Assembly (NCBI GenBank): GCA_023128455.1 | Contig: JAGMDW010000044.1 | Location: 1 to 8,964 of the forward strand | From: Desulfurellaceae bacterium | GTDB lineage: Bacteria; Campylobacterota_A; Desulfurellia; JAGGSF01 | DNA: 8,964 nt | Reading direction: 5' to 3' | Shown here: piece after piece, positions 1 through 5,371 of the stretch | Layout: every line of letters starts with the position of its first letter | How positions within the stretch are numbered: the stretch's first letter is position 1 | The notes under the pieces: model-generated | Told to the model about the DNA's origin: nothing | The model's input: the letters and a program-made list of their open reading frames with translations, nothing else | Databases searched by the model: none | Position numbers and translations under genes: made by a program

Positions 1-147
1 AAATGTTTCATAACGTTTCCCCGCCAAGGGTTCACAAGCCATGAAAACATTACATACTCCGCAGCGATTGTATTCATAATCATATTTAGCCACCTGCCCT
101 GGTGGATCAAAAACATCTTGACTTTTTACATGTATTATCAATGAAAA
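1..147 (-). pseudogene. IS630-family transposase fragment, 5'-truncated and cut by the window edge
   Basis: A minus-strand frame is open from just after a TAA at 148-150 to the window edge, giving 49 codons. From about position 108 it reads PPGQ, then YDYEY, then a stretch ending in EPLAGKRY. These resemble, from memory, the segment of IS630-family DDE transposases between the first and second catalytic aspartates, where a DYEY block is followed about 20 residues later by EPLAG. Full-length members are roughly 340 residues with well over 100 residues before this block. Here only a dozen or so codons precede it, there is no in-frame ATG, and the only candidate start is a TTG at 139-141. The N-terminal helix-turn-helix and first catalytic Asp are therefore missing. 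The rest lies outside the window, so the 3' half may be intact or decayed. No terminal inverted repeat or TA duplication can be identified here. The family call is inference from motif memory. Confidence 0.72.
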
Positions 148-170
148 TTACAAAAAAGGATTTTTTATAA
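141..170 (-). terminator. Weak AU-only hairpin after argJ, possible terminator
   Basis: Directly after the argJ stop codon the minus strand reads TTATAAAAAA, a TCC loop, then TTTTTTGTAA, then TTTTC. The arms can pair over 10 positions with one G-U wobble, and a short U run follows. The stem has no G-C pairs, so it would be weak. The position at the end of the arg unit is right for a terminator, but the symmetry could also be chance in an A/T-rich spacer. Confidence 0.3.
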
Positions 171-171
171 C

Positions 172-1350
172 TTAAATGGAGTTTATTTTCACATAATCAT
201 AGGATAGGTCTGTGCTCCACATCATATAAGATGCATTACCAGAATAAAGAGAGACAACAATATCTATATTTTTATTCTTCATATATGAAGAAAGATCTAT
301 TTTATTTTCCTTACCTCTATCAAAAACGGCTTTATCGCCAATAGAGATAGAAAATCCCTGTTTAGAAAATGTTACACCCGAATATCCTACACAGGCTGCA
401 ATTCTTCCCCACCCTGCCTTTTTACCAAATAGAGCTGTTTTCACCAATAAGGAATCTGCAATAGCTCTTGCACATCTCTCTGCTTCTTCTTTATTTTTTG
501 CCTTATCCACTATAATTTTTACAAGCTTTGTTGCCCCTTCTCCATCTTCTACAATCTTTAAGGCAAGTTCCATGCACAGCTTTTTTAAGACATCCAAAAA
601 TATATCATAGGCTTCATTTTCTTCTTCTATTTTACTGTTTTCTCCTTCACAGGTAGAAAGCAAAAAACAGCTGTCATTAGTAGATGTATCTCCATCCACC
701 GATATACGATTGAAAGAAAAATCTACCGCTTCTTTTAATGCTTTACACAGCAAGTCCCTTTCTATATTCACATCGGTAACGATAAAAGAAAGCATAGTAG
801 CCATACAAGGGCTAATCATCCCTGCCCCTTTTGCCATCCCTCCGATATATGCATCTTCCCCGTCTATCTCAAATTCATAAGCCACTTCTTTTGTCTTTGT
901 ATCGGTGGTTAAAATTGCCTCTGCTGCCAGATGACAATTTTCTTCAGAAAAATCCATATTTTTTAAAGAAGAAATAATCTTTTCGTAAGGCAATCTCTCA
1001 CCAATGATACCCGTTGAACACGCTGCAATATTATCTTTTTTTATATTTAATATTTCGCCGGCTTCCTTTACAATTTCTGTCACCGCTTCTTTCCCTTCTT
1101 TAGTGCAAGCATTGGCATTGCCACTGTTTACAACAATTGCTCTCAACGGTTTATTTTTACTTAACAGTTCAATATCATACAGAACAGGATCTGCCTTTAC
1201 TTTATTTTTGGTGAATGTTGCACACCACAGGCAGGGATAATCTGAAAACAAAACGGCTAAATCCAATCTACCATTTTTTTTAATGCCTGTTTTAGCTACT
1301 GCCGATTTTATCCCTTCAACCGCAGCTATGCCTCTATCAACTCTTTTCAT
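172..1350 (-). CDS. argJ: Glutamate N-acetyltransferase / ornithine acetyltransferase (ArgJ)
   Basis: This enzyme transfers the acetyl group from N-acetylornithine to glutamate, closing the cyclic arginine pathway; some members also use acetyl-CoA. It is an Ntn-type enzyme that cleaves itself into alpha and beta chains. The 392-residue product shows VNSGNANACT (74-83), the oxyanion-hole segment STGIIGE (112-118), the cleavage region KGAGMISPCMATML (174-187) with predicted nucleophile Thr185, DGDTSTND (219-226), GWGRIA (313-318) and a C-terminal SGNAS plus STDLSYDYVKIN. Two small oddities are visible. Cys182 stands where Asn is usual in PNMATML. The protein ends at INSI, a few residues short of the common INAxYRT-like terminus. 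The ATG overlaps the argC stop by 4 bases (ATGA) and no Shine-Dalgarno is evident, suggesting translational coupling. Whether it is mono- or bifunctional cannot be told. Confidence 0.96.
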   Translation of the reverse strand: MKRVDRGIAAVEGIKSAVAKTGIKKNGRLDLAVLFSDYPCLWCATFTKNKVKADPVLYDIELLSKNKPLRAIVVNSGNANACTKEGKEAVTEIVKEAGEILNIKKDNIAACSTGIIGERLPYEKIISSLKNMDFSEENCHLAAEAILTTDTKTKEVAYEFEIDGEDAYIGGMAKGAGMISPCMATMLSFIVTDVNIERDLLCKALKEAVDFSFNRISVDGDTSTNDSCFLLSTCEGENSKIEEENEAYDIFLDVLKKLCMELALKIVEDGEGATKLVKIIVDKAKNKEEAERCARAIADSLLVKTALFGKKAGWGRIAACVGYSGVTFSKQGFSISIGDKAVFDRGKENKIDLSSYMKNKNIDIVVSLYSGNASYMMWSTDLSYDYVKINSI

Positions 1351-2363
1351 GGATAAAAAGGATAGGGAGCCAATCCTTCCGTTTCCTCAATATCAAACAT
1401 TATATTCATATTCTGAACAGCCTGCCCACTGGCACCCTTTATAAGATTGTCAATAGCCGATACAAAGATAATCTTTCCGTTTTTTACAAAAGCTCCTACA
1501 TCGCAAAAGTTCGTTCCTCTTACATCTTTTATCTGAGGCACATTCTTTCTTACTCTCACAAATGGCTCATCTTCATAAAATTCCCCTAATATTTCATAAG
1601 CATCTTCATCCTTTAACTCTCTATTTATATTTGCATAAATAGTGGCGATAATACCCCTCATCGCAGGAATAAGATGGGGAACAAAGGTAAGTTCTATATT
1701 CCTATTTGTATATCTTTTTATCACCTCTTCTATCTCCGGTGCATGTCTGTGACCCGAAATAGCATAGGGATAAAAATTTTCTCCTACCTCCGAAAACTGT
1801 AGCTCTTCTCTCAATGTTTTCCCTGCACCACTCACGCCAGATTTACAGTCGGCAACGATATCATCTTGTATAACATTTTTCTCAATAAATGGAATGATAG
1901 GTAAAATACAGGCTGTAGAATAACAACCCGGATTAGCCACAATCCTGGTTTTCTTTATCTCTCCCCTATAAAGCTCCGGCAGCCCATATACCGCCTCTTT
2001 TAAGAGATACTTTGCTGCATGCTCTTTTTCATACCATTTTTCATAGGTATTTACATTTTTTAAGCGAAAATCTGCACTAAGGTCTATTATTTTTGCCCTA
2101 TGAATTTGCCTGGCAATATCCATCGATACAGAATGAGGAAGGGCTAAAAACACCACATCGCATCCATCCATCTTTTCTGCATCCATCTCTTCGCATTCCA
2201 TCTCGCATACAGCCTTAAATAGAGGATAAACATCGCCGATGTTCTTTCCGACAAAGGTGCGAGAAGCAATATAAGATATATTTACTTCTTTATGAGAAGT
2301 GAGAATCTTAAGAAGTTCTATCCCTGTAAATCCGCTAACACCAACAATAGCTGCATCTAACAT
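1347..2363 (-). CDS. argC: N-acetyl-gamma-glutamyl-phosphate reductase (ArgC)
   Basis: This enzyme reduces N-acetyl-glutamyl-5-phosphate to the semialdehyde with NADPH, the third step of arginine synthesis. The 338-residue protein begins with a Rossmann-type GVSGFTG (8-14). It has the active-site signature VANPGCYSTACILPIIP (142-158) with catalytic Cys147, the SGVSGAGK loop (175-182), the SGHRHAPEI segment (203-211) with the expected catalytic histidine, and DNLIKGASGQAVQN (305-318). Length and motif order are normal. The ATG directly abuts the rpsI stop (TAG then ATG) with no recognisable Shine-Dalgarno, so translation probably depends on ribosomes terminating on rpsI. It is followed by argJ with a 4-base overlap. 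argB, argD and the later arginine genes are not in the window. Confidence 0.97.
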   Translation of the reverse strand: MLDAAIVGVSGFTGIELLKILTSHKEVNISYIASRTFVGKNIGDVYPLFKAVCEMECEEMDAEKMDGCDVVFLALPHSVSMDIARQIHRAKIIDLSADFRLKNVNTYEKWYEKEHAAKYLLKEAVYGLPELYRGEIKKTRIVANPGCYSTACILPIIPFIEKNVIQDDIVADCKSGVSGAGKTLREELQFSEVGENFYPYAISGHRHAPEIEEVIKRYTNRNIELTFVPHLIPAMRGIIATIYANINRELKDEDAYEILGEFYEDEPFVRVRKNVPQIKDVRGTNFCDVGAFVKNGKIIFVSAIDNLIKGASGQAVQNMNIMFDIEETEGLAPYPFYP

Positions 2364-2753
2364 CTACCGTTTGGACCATTGGAAAGAAGCACGGGCACCT
2401 TTTCTCCCATATTTCTTTCTCTCTTTTTTGCGCGAATCTCTACTCAACAAACCTAACGGTTTAAGTTTAGCTCTCAAATTAGGATCGTACTCAACAAGTG
2501 CTTTATTCAAACCATGTCTTATCGCTTCCGCTTGCCCTGTTATCCCTCCGCCTTTTACAGTGACAAACATATCTACCTTATTCTCTAAATCAACAATCTT
2601 TAAGGGATACAATATTTTAAGTATTTCTGTTTTAAGTCCATTAAAATAATCTGACACTGGTTTCCCGTTTACTTTAATCTCGCCCTTTCCTCCATTGATC
2701 CACACCCTGGCAACAGAAGTCTTTCTTTTTCCGGTAGCATAAAATCTTTGCAT
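2364..2753 (-). CDS. rpsI: 30S ribosomal protein S9
   Basis: Small-subunit protein whose long C-terminal tail reaches the P-site tRNA. The 129-residue product starts with YATGKRKTSVARVW (5-18). It carries the S9 signature GGGITGQAEAIRHGLNKAL (68-86) and the basic region SRDSRKKERKKYGRKGARA (104-122), and it ends in the conserved SKR tail. The length is standard. Its ATG follows the rplM stop with no gap. The ribosome binding sequence GAGGTG is formed by the last codons of rplM itself. The rplM-rpsI pairing is nearly universal in bacteria; argC immediately behind it is less usual. Confidence 0.98.
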   Translation of the reverse strand: MQRFYATGKRKTSVARVWINGGKGEIKVNGKPVSDYFNGLKTEILKILYPLKIVDLENKVDMFVTVKGGGITGQAEAIRHGLNKALVEYDPNLRAKLKPLGLLSRDSRKKERKKYGRKGARASFQWSKR

Positions 2754-3182
2754 TTACACCTCTAATTTTTGCGGATTTTGCGCTTCATGAGGATGATCAC
2801 ATCCCTTATATATCTTTAACTTTTTAATCAGCTTTCTACCCAATCTATTCTTGGGTAGCATTCCCTTAACAGCAGACATAAGGATTCTTTCTGGATGTTT
2901 TTCAAGCATCTCTTCTGCATTTACACTCTTCAGTCCACCAAAATATCCACTATGCCTGTGGTAATACTTATCCTGCCATTTATTTCCTGTAAACTTTATC
3001 TTTTCTGCATTAACAACTACCACAAAATCACCCGTATCCACATGAGGAGTAAATTGAGGTTTATTCTTTCCTCTTAAAGTATCAGCTATTCTCACCGCCA
3101 ATCTCCCCACTATCTTATCTGTGGCATCGGTTATATACCAACTCCTTTCAACATCTCCACTTTTAGCAACAAAAGTCTTCAT
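2754..3182 (-). CDS. rplM: 50S ribosomal protein L13
   Basis: Early-assembly large-subunit protein. The 142-residue product has the same length as the well-known E. coli protein. It shows WYITDATDKIVGRLA (15-29), GDFVVVVNAEKI (51-62), the HRHSGYFGGLK segment (75-85), and the family signature SAVKGMLPKNRLG (103-115) followed by LKIYKGCDHPHEAQNP (122-137). It is the first gene of the second unit. A good GAGGTG ribosome binding site sits 7 bases before the ATG, and a near-consensus promoter lies about 33 bases upstream of the ATG. From that promoter the 5' leader would be only about 25 nt, too short for a folded autoregulatory leader. Longer transcripts reading through from comF would carry the palindromic chain instead. 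Confidence 0.98.
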   Translation of the reverse strand: MKTFVAKSGDVERSWYITDATDKIVGRLAVRIADTLRGKNKPQFTPHVDTGDFVVVVNAEKIKFTGNKWQDKYYHRHSGYFGGLKSVNAEEMLEKHPERILMSAVKGMLPKNRLGRKLIKKLKIYKGCDHPHEAQNPQKLEV

Positions 3183-3189
3183 TCACTTT

Positions 3190-3195
3190 CACCTC
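3190..3195 (-). promoter_or_regulatory. Ribosome binding site of rplM
   Basis: The minus strand reads AAAGAGGTGA upstream of the rplM ATG. GAGGTG ends 7 bases before the start codon, a normal Shine-Dalgarno spacing. It is one of the stronger ribosome binding sites in the window, consistent with rplM opening a new transcription unit. Confidence 0.75.
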
Positions 3196-3214
3196 TTTAT
3201 TAAAAAACATCGTA

Positions 3215-3243
3215 TTTATACAGAAAAAAAGGGAAATTGTCAA
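3215..3243 (-). promoter_or_regulatory. Predicted sigma-70-type promoter for rplM-rpsI-argC-argJ
   Basis: On the minus strand a perfect TTGACA (3238-3243) is followed after exactly 17 bases by TATAAA (3215-3220), which matches the TATAAT consensus at five of six positions. Transcription would begin near 3207-3209, about 25 bases before the rplM ATG. The -35 box lies inside the terminator hairpin of the preceding unit (part of the loop and the first bases of its 3' arm), and the 17-base spacer contains the terminator U-tract. The two signals share the same DNA. This is consensus matching only; no start site has been measured. Confidence 0.7.
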
Positions 3244-3257
3244 GGCAATTTCCCTTT
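3224..3257 (-). terminator. Intrinsic terminator downstream of comF
   Basis: The minus-strand RNA reads AAAGGGAAAUUG, loop CCUUGA, CAAUUUCCCUUU, then four more U. This gives a perfect 12-bp stem (3228-3239 with 3246-3257), a 6-base loop, and a run of seven U counting the end of the stem. It has the expected form of a rho-independent terminator and lies about 115 bases past the comF stop codon. Its 5' arm is also the 3' arm of an alternative hairpin (3241-3252 with 3261-3272). Confidence 0.78.
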
Positions 3258-3364
3258 ACTGAAATTGCCTTGCAAACACTTCATGTTTGTCAAGCCATAA
3301 ATCTCTTTGAGATTTAAACTTGCAACTGCCGAAGGCAGTTGTCAAGCTAAAGCTTGCAAAAATT
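3237..3364 (-). repeat. Chain of interlocking palindromes between comF and rplM
   Basis: This stretch accounts for most of the only large gap between genes (3183-3370). On the minus strand the word CTTGACAA occurs at 3339-3346, 3287-3294 and 3237-3244. It alternates with TTGCAAG at 3353-3359, 3319-3325 and 3269-3275. Each CTTGACAA is followed by a variable arm, a short loop, the complementary arm and TTGCAAG, with an unpaired A at the same place. Examples are 3319-3330 with 3334-3346, and 3269-3278 with 3284-3294. The stretches between these hairpins are themselves palindromic: 3241-3252 with 3261-3272, 3298-3305 with 3309-3316, and 3343-3348 with 3351-3356. Arm sequences differ but complementarity is kept. 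It resembles a REP- or MITE-like element, or a structured 3' UTR. I do not recognise a named family. Confidence 0.75.
3241..3272 (-). promoter_or_regulatory. Candidate antiterminator hairpin competing with the comF terminator
   Basis: The minus-strand segments CAAGGCAATTTC (3261-3272) and GAAATTGCCTTG (3241-3252) are perfectly complementary over 12 bp with an 8-base loop. The 3' arm shares 3246-3252 with the 5' arm of the terminator, so the two hairpins cannot form together. This one is transcribed first. The arrangement looks like an attenuator, but a role in regulation is inference; it may simply be one unit of the palindrome chain. Confidence 0.5.
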
Positions 3365-3370
3365 AGAAAT

Positions 3371-4069
3371 TTAATGTGTAAGTAAAGTAGTGGACAAAGT
3401 GAAGAAACGCGGATGTGTCTTGTTTCTCTGTAAAAGTAAAGCACATTGATCAATTGTAGTTCCCGTTGTATACACATCATCAACAAGAATCACCGTTTTT
3501 TTGTTTATCCTTTCTGTGTTCTTTATTAAAAATGCACCTTTAAGATTAATTAATCTTTGTTTATAACTCAACCCAACTTGAGGCAAGGTATCTTTTTGTT
3601 TTATAAGTACATCGTAAGCCACGGGGATGTGAAAAATAGAGGAGAGCTCATGGGCAATTAAACTTGCCTGGTTATAACCTCTTTTCCTTATTTTCTTCGG
3701 ATGCATAGGCACAGGAATAAGCAAGGAAACGTCGTTAAAAATACCAGATTCTCTTATTTCTTTTGAAAAAAACCTGAGCAAATGCACAATATAAGGCATG
3801 TTTCTATATTTGAAGGAATATACAATTTCCTTTATTTCCTCATAGGAAAATAAGGAAAATCCCTTCTCAAAAGCTACTCCTTTTAAACACTGTGCACAAA
3901 AAACATTATTTTCATCAGGCAAGGGTCTGGAACATTCCACGCACCTTTTACCAGAATACGGTTTTACTTTACGAAAACAGCTATCACATAAAATCTTTCT
4001 CGCATGATCACCGCACAAAACACAGGTATAGGGGAAAAAAGTATTAAAAAACTTACTTACTATCGCCAT
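3371..4069 (-). CDS. comF: ComF family phosphoribosyltransferase-like protein
   Basis: The 232-residue protein has two N-terminal four-cysteine clusters, probably zinc-binding: Cys16/Cys19/Cys28/Cys31 and Cys43/Cys46/Cys58/Cys61. A type I phosphoribosyltransferase domain follows. Its family marks are LIPVPMHPKKIRKRGYNQA (117-135) and the PRPP-binding loop VILVDDVYTTGTT (193-205). ComF/GntX proteins are linked to DNA uptake in competent bacteria, but many are found in species without known competence and the substrate is unclear. No other competence gene is present here. The start overlaps the end of the preceding zinc-finger gene by 17 bases, with only a weak GAGA-like ribosome binding site, so it is probably translationally coupled. 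It is the last gene before the terminator at 3224-3257. Confidence 0.92.
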   Translation of the reverse strand: MAIVSKFFNTFFPYTCVLCGDHARKILCDSCFRKVKPYSGKRCVECSRPLPDENNVFCAQCLKGVAFEKGFSLFSYEEIKEIVYSFKYRNMPYIVHLLRFFSKEIRESGIFNDVSLLIPVPMHPKKIRKRGYNQASLIAHELSSIFHIPVAYDVLIKQKDTLPQVGLSYKQRLINLKGAFLIKNTERINKKTVILVDDVYTTGTTIDQCALLLQRNKTHPRFFTLSTTLLTH

Positions 4070-4397
4070 TTATCTCTTTTTTACATCTCGCACAAAATCT
4101 TGCCGTAGGCTTAAGAATCAATCTTTCCTTAGATATTTCTGCACCGCATCTATCGCATATTCCATAGGTATTCATTTTTATCCTGTATAAGGCATCATTT
4201 ACTTCCTGCAACTTATTCCTTTCCCGTTCTGTGATACTGTAAAGCGTTTCTCTGTTATAAACATAAAGAGAACTATCTCCGACATCGCCTTTGAAGTTTC
4301 TTTTTACCTTTTCACTTCTCTCCTTTATCCGTTTTTGCAAGTTTTTCTTCATTACGATCAATGTTTCTTTCAATTGAACAAGCAGTTGCTCATCCAT
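4053..4397 (-). CDS. DksA/TraR-family C4 zinc-finger protein
   Basis: The 114-residue protein has an N-terminal helical region (about 1-75) that should form the family coiled coil. The C4 zinc finger follows, with Cys81-x2-Cys84 and Cys102-x2-Cys105 in the contexts YGICDRCGAEIS and PTARFCARCK. DksA proteins enter the RNA polymerase secondary channel and act with ppGpp. At the presumed coiled-coil tip this protein has Asp38 and Asp41 followed by Ser43 (pattern DxxDxS), where E. coli DksA has DxxDxA. Both acidic residues are kept. It is shorter than E. coli DksA (151 residues), lacking part of the N-terminal region. A good GGGAGG site (4404-4409) lies 6 bases before the ATG, and a 14-base gap separates it from rsfS. 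The family is clear. A true DksA role versus a TraR/YteA-like role is not resolved, so no symbol is given. Confidence 0.88.
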   Translation of the reverse strand: MDEQLLVQLKETLIVMKKNLQKRIKERSEKVKRNFKGDVGDSSLYVYNRETLYSITERERNKLQEVNDALYRIKMNTYGICDRCGAEISKERLILKPTARFCARCKKEINGDSK

Positions 4398-4403
4398 AGA
4401 ATT

Positions 4404-4409
4404 CCTCCC
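4404..4409 (-). promoter_or_regulatory. Strong ribosome binding site of the DksA/TraR-like gene
   Basis: GGGAGG on the minus strand, 6 bases before the ATG at 4395-4397, in the short gap after rsfS. It is one of few internal junctions in the first unit with an independent strong Shine-Dalgarno, suggesting this gene is translated without needing upstream ribosomes. Confidence 0.7.
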
Positions 4410-4412
4410 TAC

Positions 4413-4748
4413 CTACAAAGCCTTTTTTCTCGGCACATCGCTCCACAAATACTCCAACCCATAATATTCCCTCTTTTCTTGAGAGAAGATATGCACAATA
4501 ACATCCGTACAGTCAACCAATATCCACTCGGCAACTTCATATCCCTCTATATGTCTTACCTTCATCCTTTCCTTTAGAGCATAAGCCAAGGCTTGAGCAT
4601 GCTTCTTGGAAGTTGCGCTACATATCACCATATAATCAAATATGCTTGTATATCTTCTCATATCTAAGGCTACTATATCCTCAGCTGCTTTCTCCTCCAA
4701 TATATGCGCTATCTCCTTATAATTAGCTCCAATTAGCTTTTCACTCAC
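4413..4748 (-). CDS. rsfS: Ribosomal silencing factor RsfS (RsfS/YbeB/Iojap family)
   Basis: RsfS binds L14 on the large subunit and blocks subunit joining, lowering translation under nutrient limitation. The 111-residue protein shows the family blocks AAEDIVALDM (21-30), DYMVICSATSKKHAQALA (38-55), EGYEVAEWILVDCTDVIVHIF (68-88) and YYGLEYLW (95-102). The length is typical. The start codon is GTG at 4746-4748 and overlaps the nadD stop as GTGA, so it is probably translated by coupling. The only Shine-Dalgarno-like sequence (AAGAGG) lies immediately next to the start. The nadD-rsfS pairing is common across bacteria. Confidence 0.95.
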   Translation of the reverse strand: MSEKLIGANYKEIAHILEEKAAEDIVALDMRRYTSIFDYMVICSATSKKHAQALAYALKERMKVRHIEGYEVAEWILVDCTDVIVHIFSQEKREYYGLEYLWSDVPRKKAL

Positions 4749-5371
4749 CTCTTATACAAACCTCTCTCTTTAATATATTCTACCACATCTTTCGGAGTAA
4801 AATAGCTTATACTCTCTCCCCGTTTTATACACAAGCGAATAAATGAAGAAGATATATCAATTTGAGTTACTGGATAGAGATATACAGTGGAAGGCGTGTC
4901 AGGAAATGCCCTTTTTCCATCTACTTCTATGTAGCGAACTTTATCTATTTTATACGATTCATCCTGTATACATTTTGGCCTTATCATAACGATAAATGAT
5001 ATACTTCCTAAGAGTTCTTCATACTTTTTCCAGGTGCGAATAGATGAAAATGCATCAGTGCCAACAATGTAAAACAGCTCAGCGCCTCTATATTTTTCCT
5101 TGAGCATTCTTACCGTATCTATTGCATAGCAAATACCATTTCTATGCGCTTCAATATCAGATACCTCAAAATCCGACACATCGGCTGCTGCAATTCTTAA
5201 CATATTCATCCGATCGTGGATAGGGGCAACATCATCTTTCTTGTGGGGGGGTATGCCAGTAGGAACAAATAATATCTTATCCAAACAAAACACATCTTTC
5301 ACATCCAACGCTACTCGCAGATGTCCTAAATGCACGGGATTGAAAGTACCACCAAAAATACCTATTCTCAT
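4745..5371 (-). CDS. nadD: Nicotinate-nucleotide adenylyltransferase (NadD)
   Basis: NadD adenylates nicotinate mononucleotide with ATP to form deamido-NAD, the shared step of de novo and salvage NAD synthesis. The 208-residue protein starts with the nucleotidyltransferase motif GIFGGTFNPVHLGHLR (4-19) containing the HxGH catalytic element (14-17). It then shows PTGIPPHKK (37-45), YIVGTDAFSS (101-110) and the ATP-binding ISSSFIR (173-179), where a Ser replaces the more common Thr of ISSTxIR. The length is normal. The ATG overlaps the proA stop as ATGA, with an AAGGA-like site very close to the start. rsfS follows with a 4-base overlap. Confidence 0.96.
   Translation of the reverse strand: MRIGIFGGTFNPVHLGHLRVALDVKDVFCLDKILFVPTGIPPHKKDDVAPIHDRMNMLRIAAADVSDFEVSDIEAHRNGICYAIDTVRMLKEKYRGAELFYIVGTDAFSSIRTWKKYEELLGSISFIVMIRPKCIQDESYKIDKVRYIEVDGKRAFPDTPSTVYLYPVTQIDISSSFIRLCIKRGESISYFTPKDVVEYIKERGLYKR

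Noticed and set aside
3..116. Minus-strand ATG-started frame (MFLIHQ...) running to the window edge
   Set aside because: The overlapping frame without an ATG shows IS630 motifs (YDYEY, EPLAGKRY), while this one shows none, so it is taken as a shadow.
2964..3180. tRNA or other structured RNA genes hidden in the coding regions
   Set aside because: I saw no cloverleaf, GTTCRA-type T-loop or rRNA-like sequence anywhere; rplM coding fully explains this stretch.
3183..3240. L13 autoregulatory leader or riboswitch before rplM
   Set aside because: The predicted leader from the promoter is about 25 nt, too short for a folded leader, and I see no known riboswitch core.
3231..3364. CRISPR array
   Set aside because: The recurring words are only 7-8 bases, the intervals are palindromic rather than unique spacers, and there are only three irregular units.
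3256..3486. A minus-strand 76-codon frame between comF and rplM
   Set aside because: It overlaps the end of comF in another frame and runs through the palindrome chain; its composition looks random and comF is clearly the real gene there.
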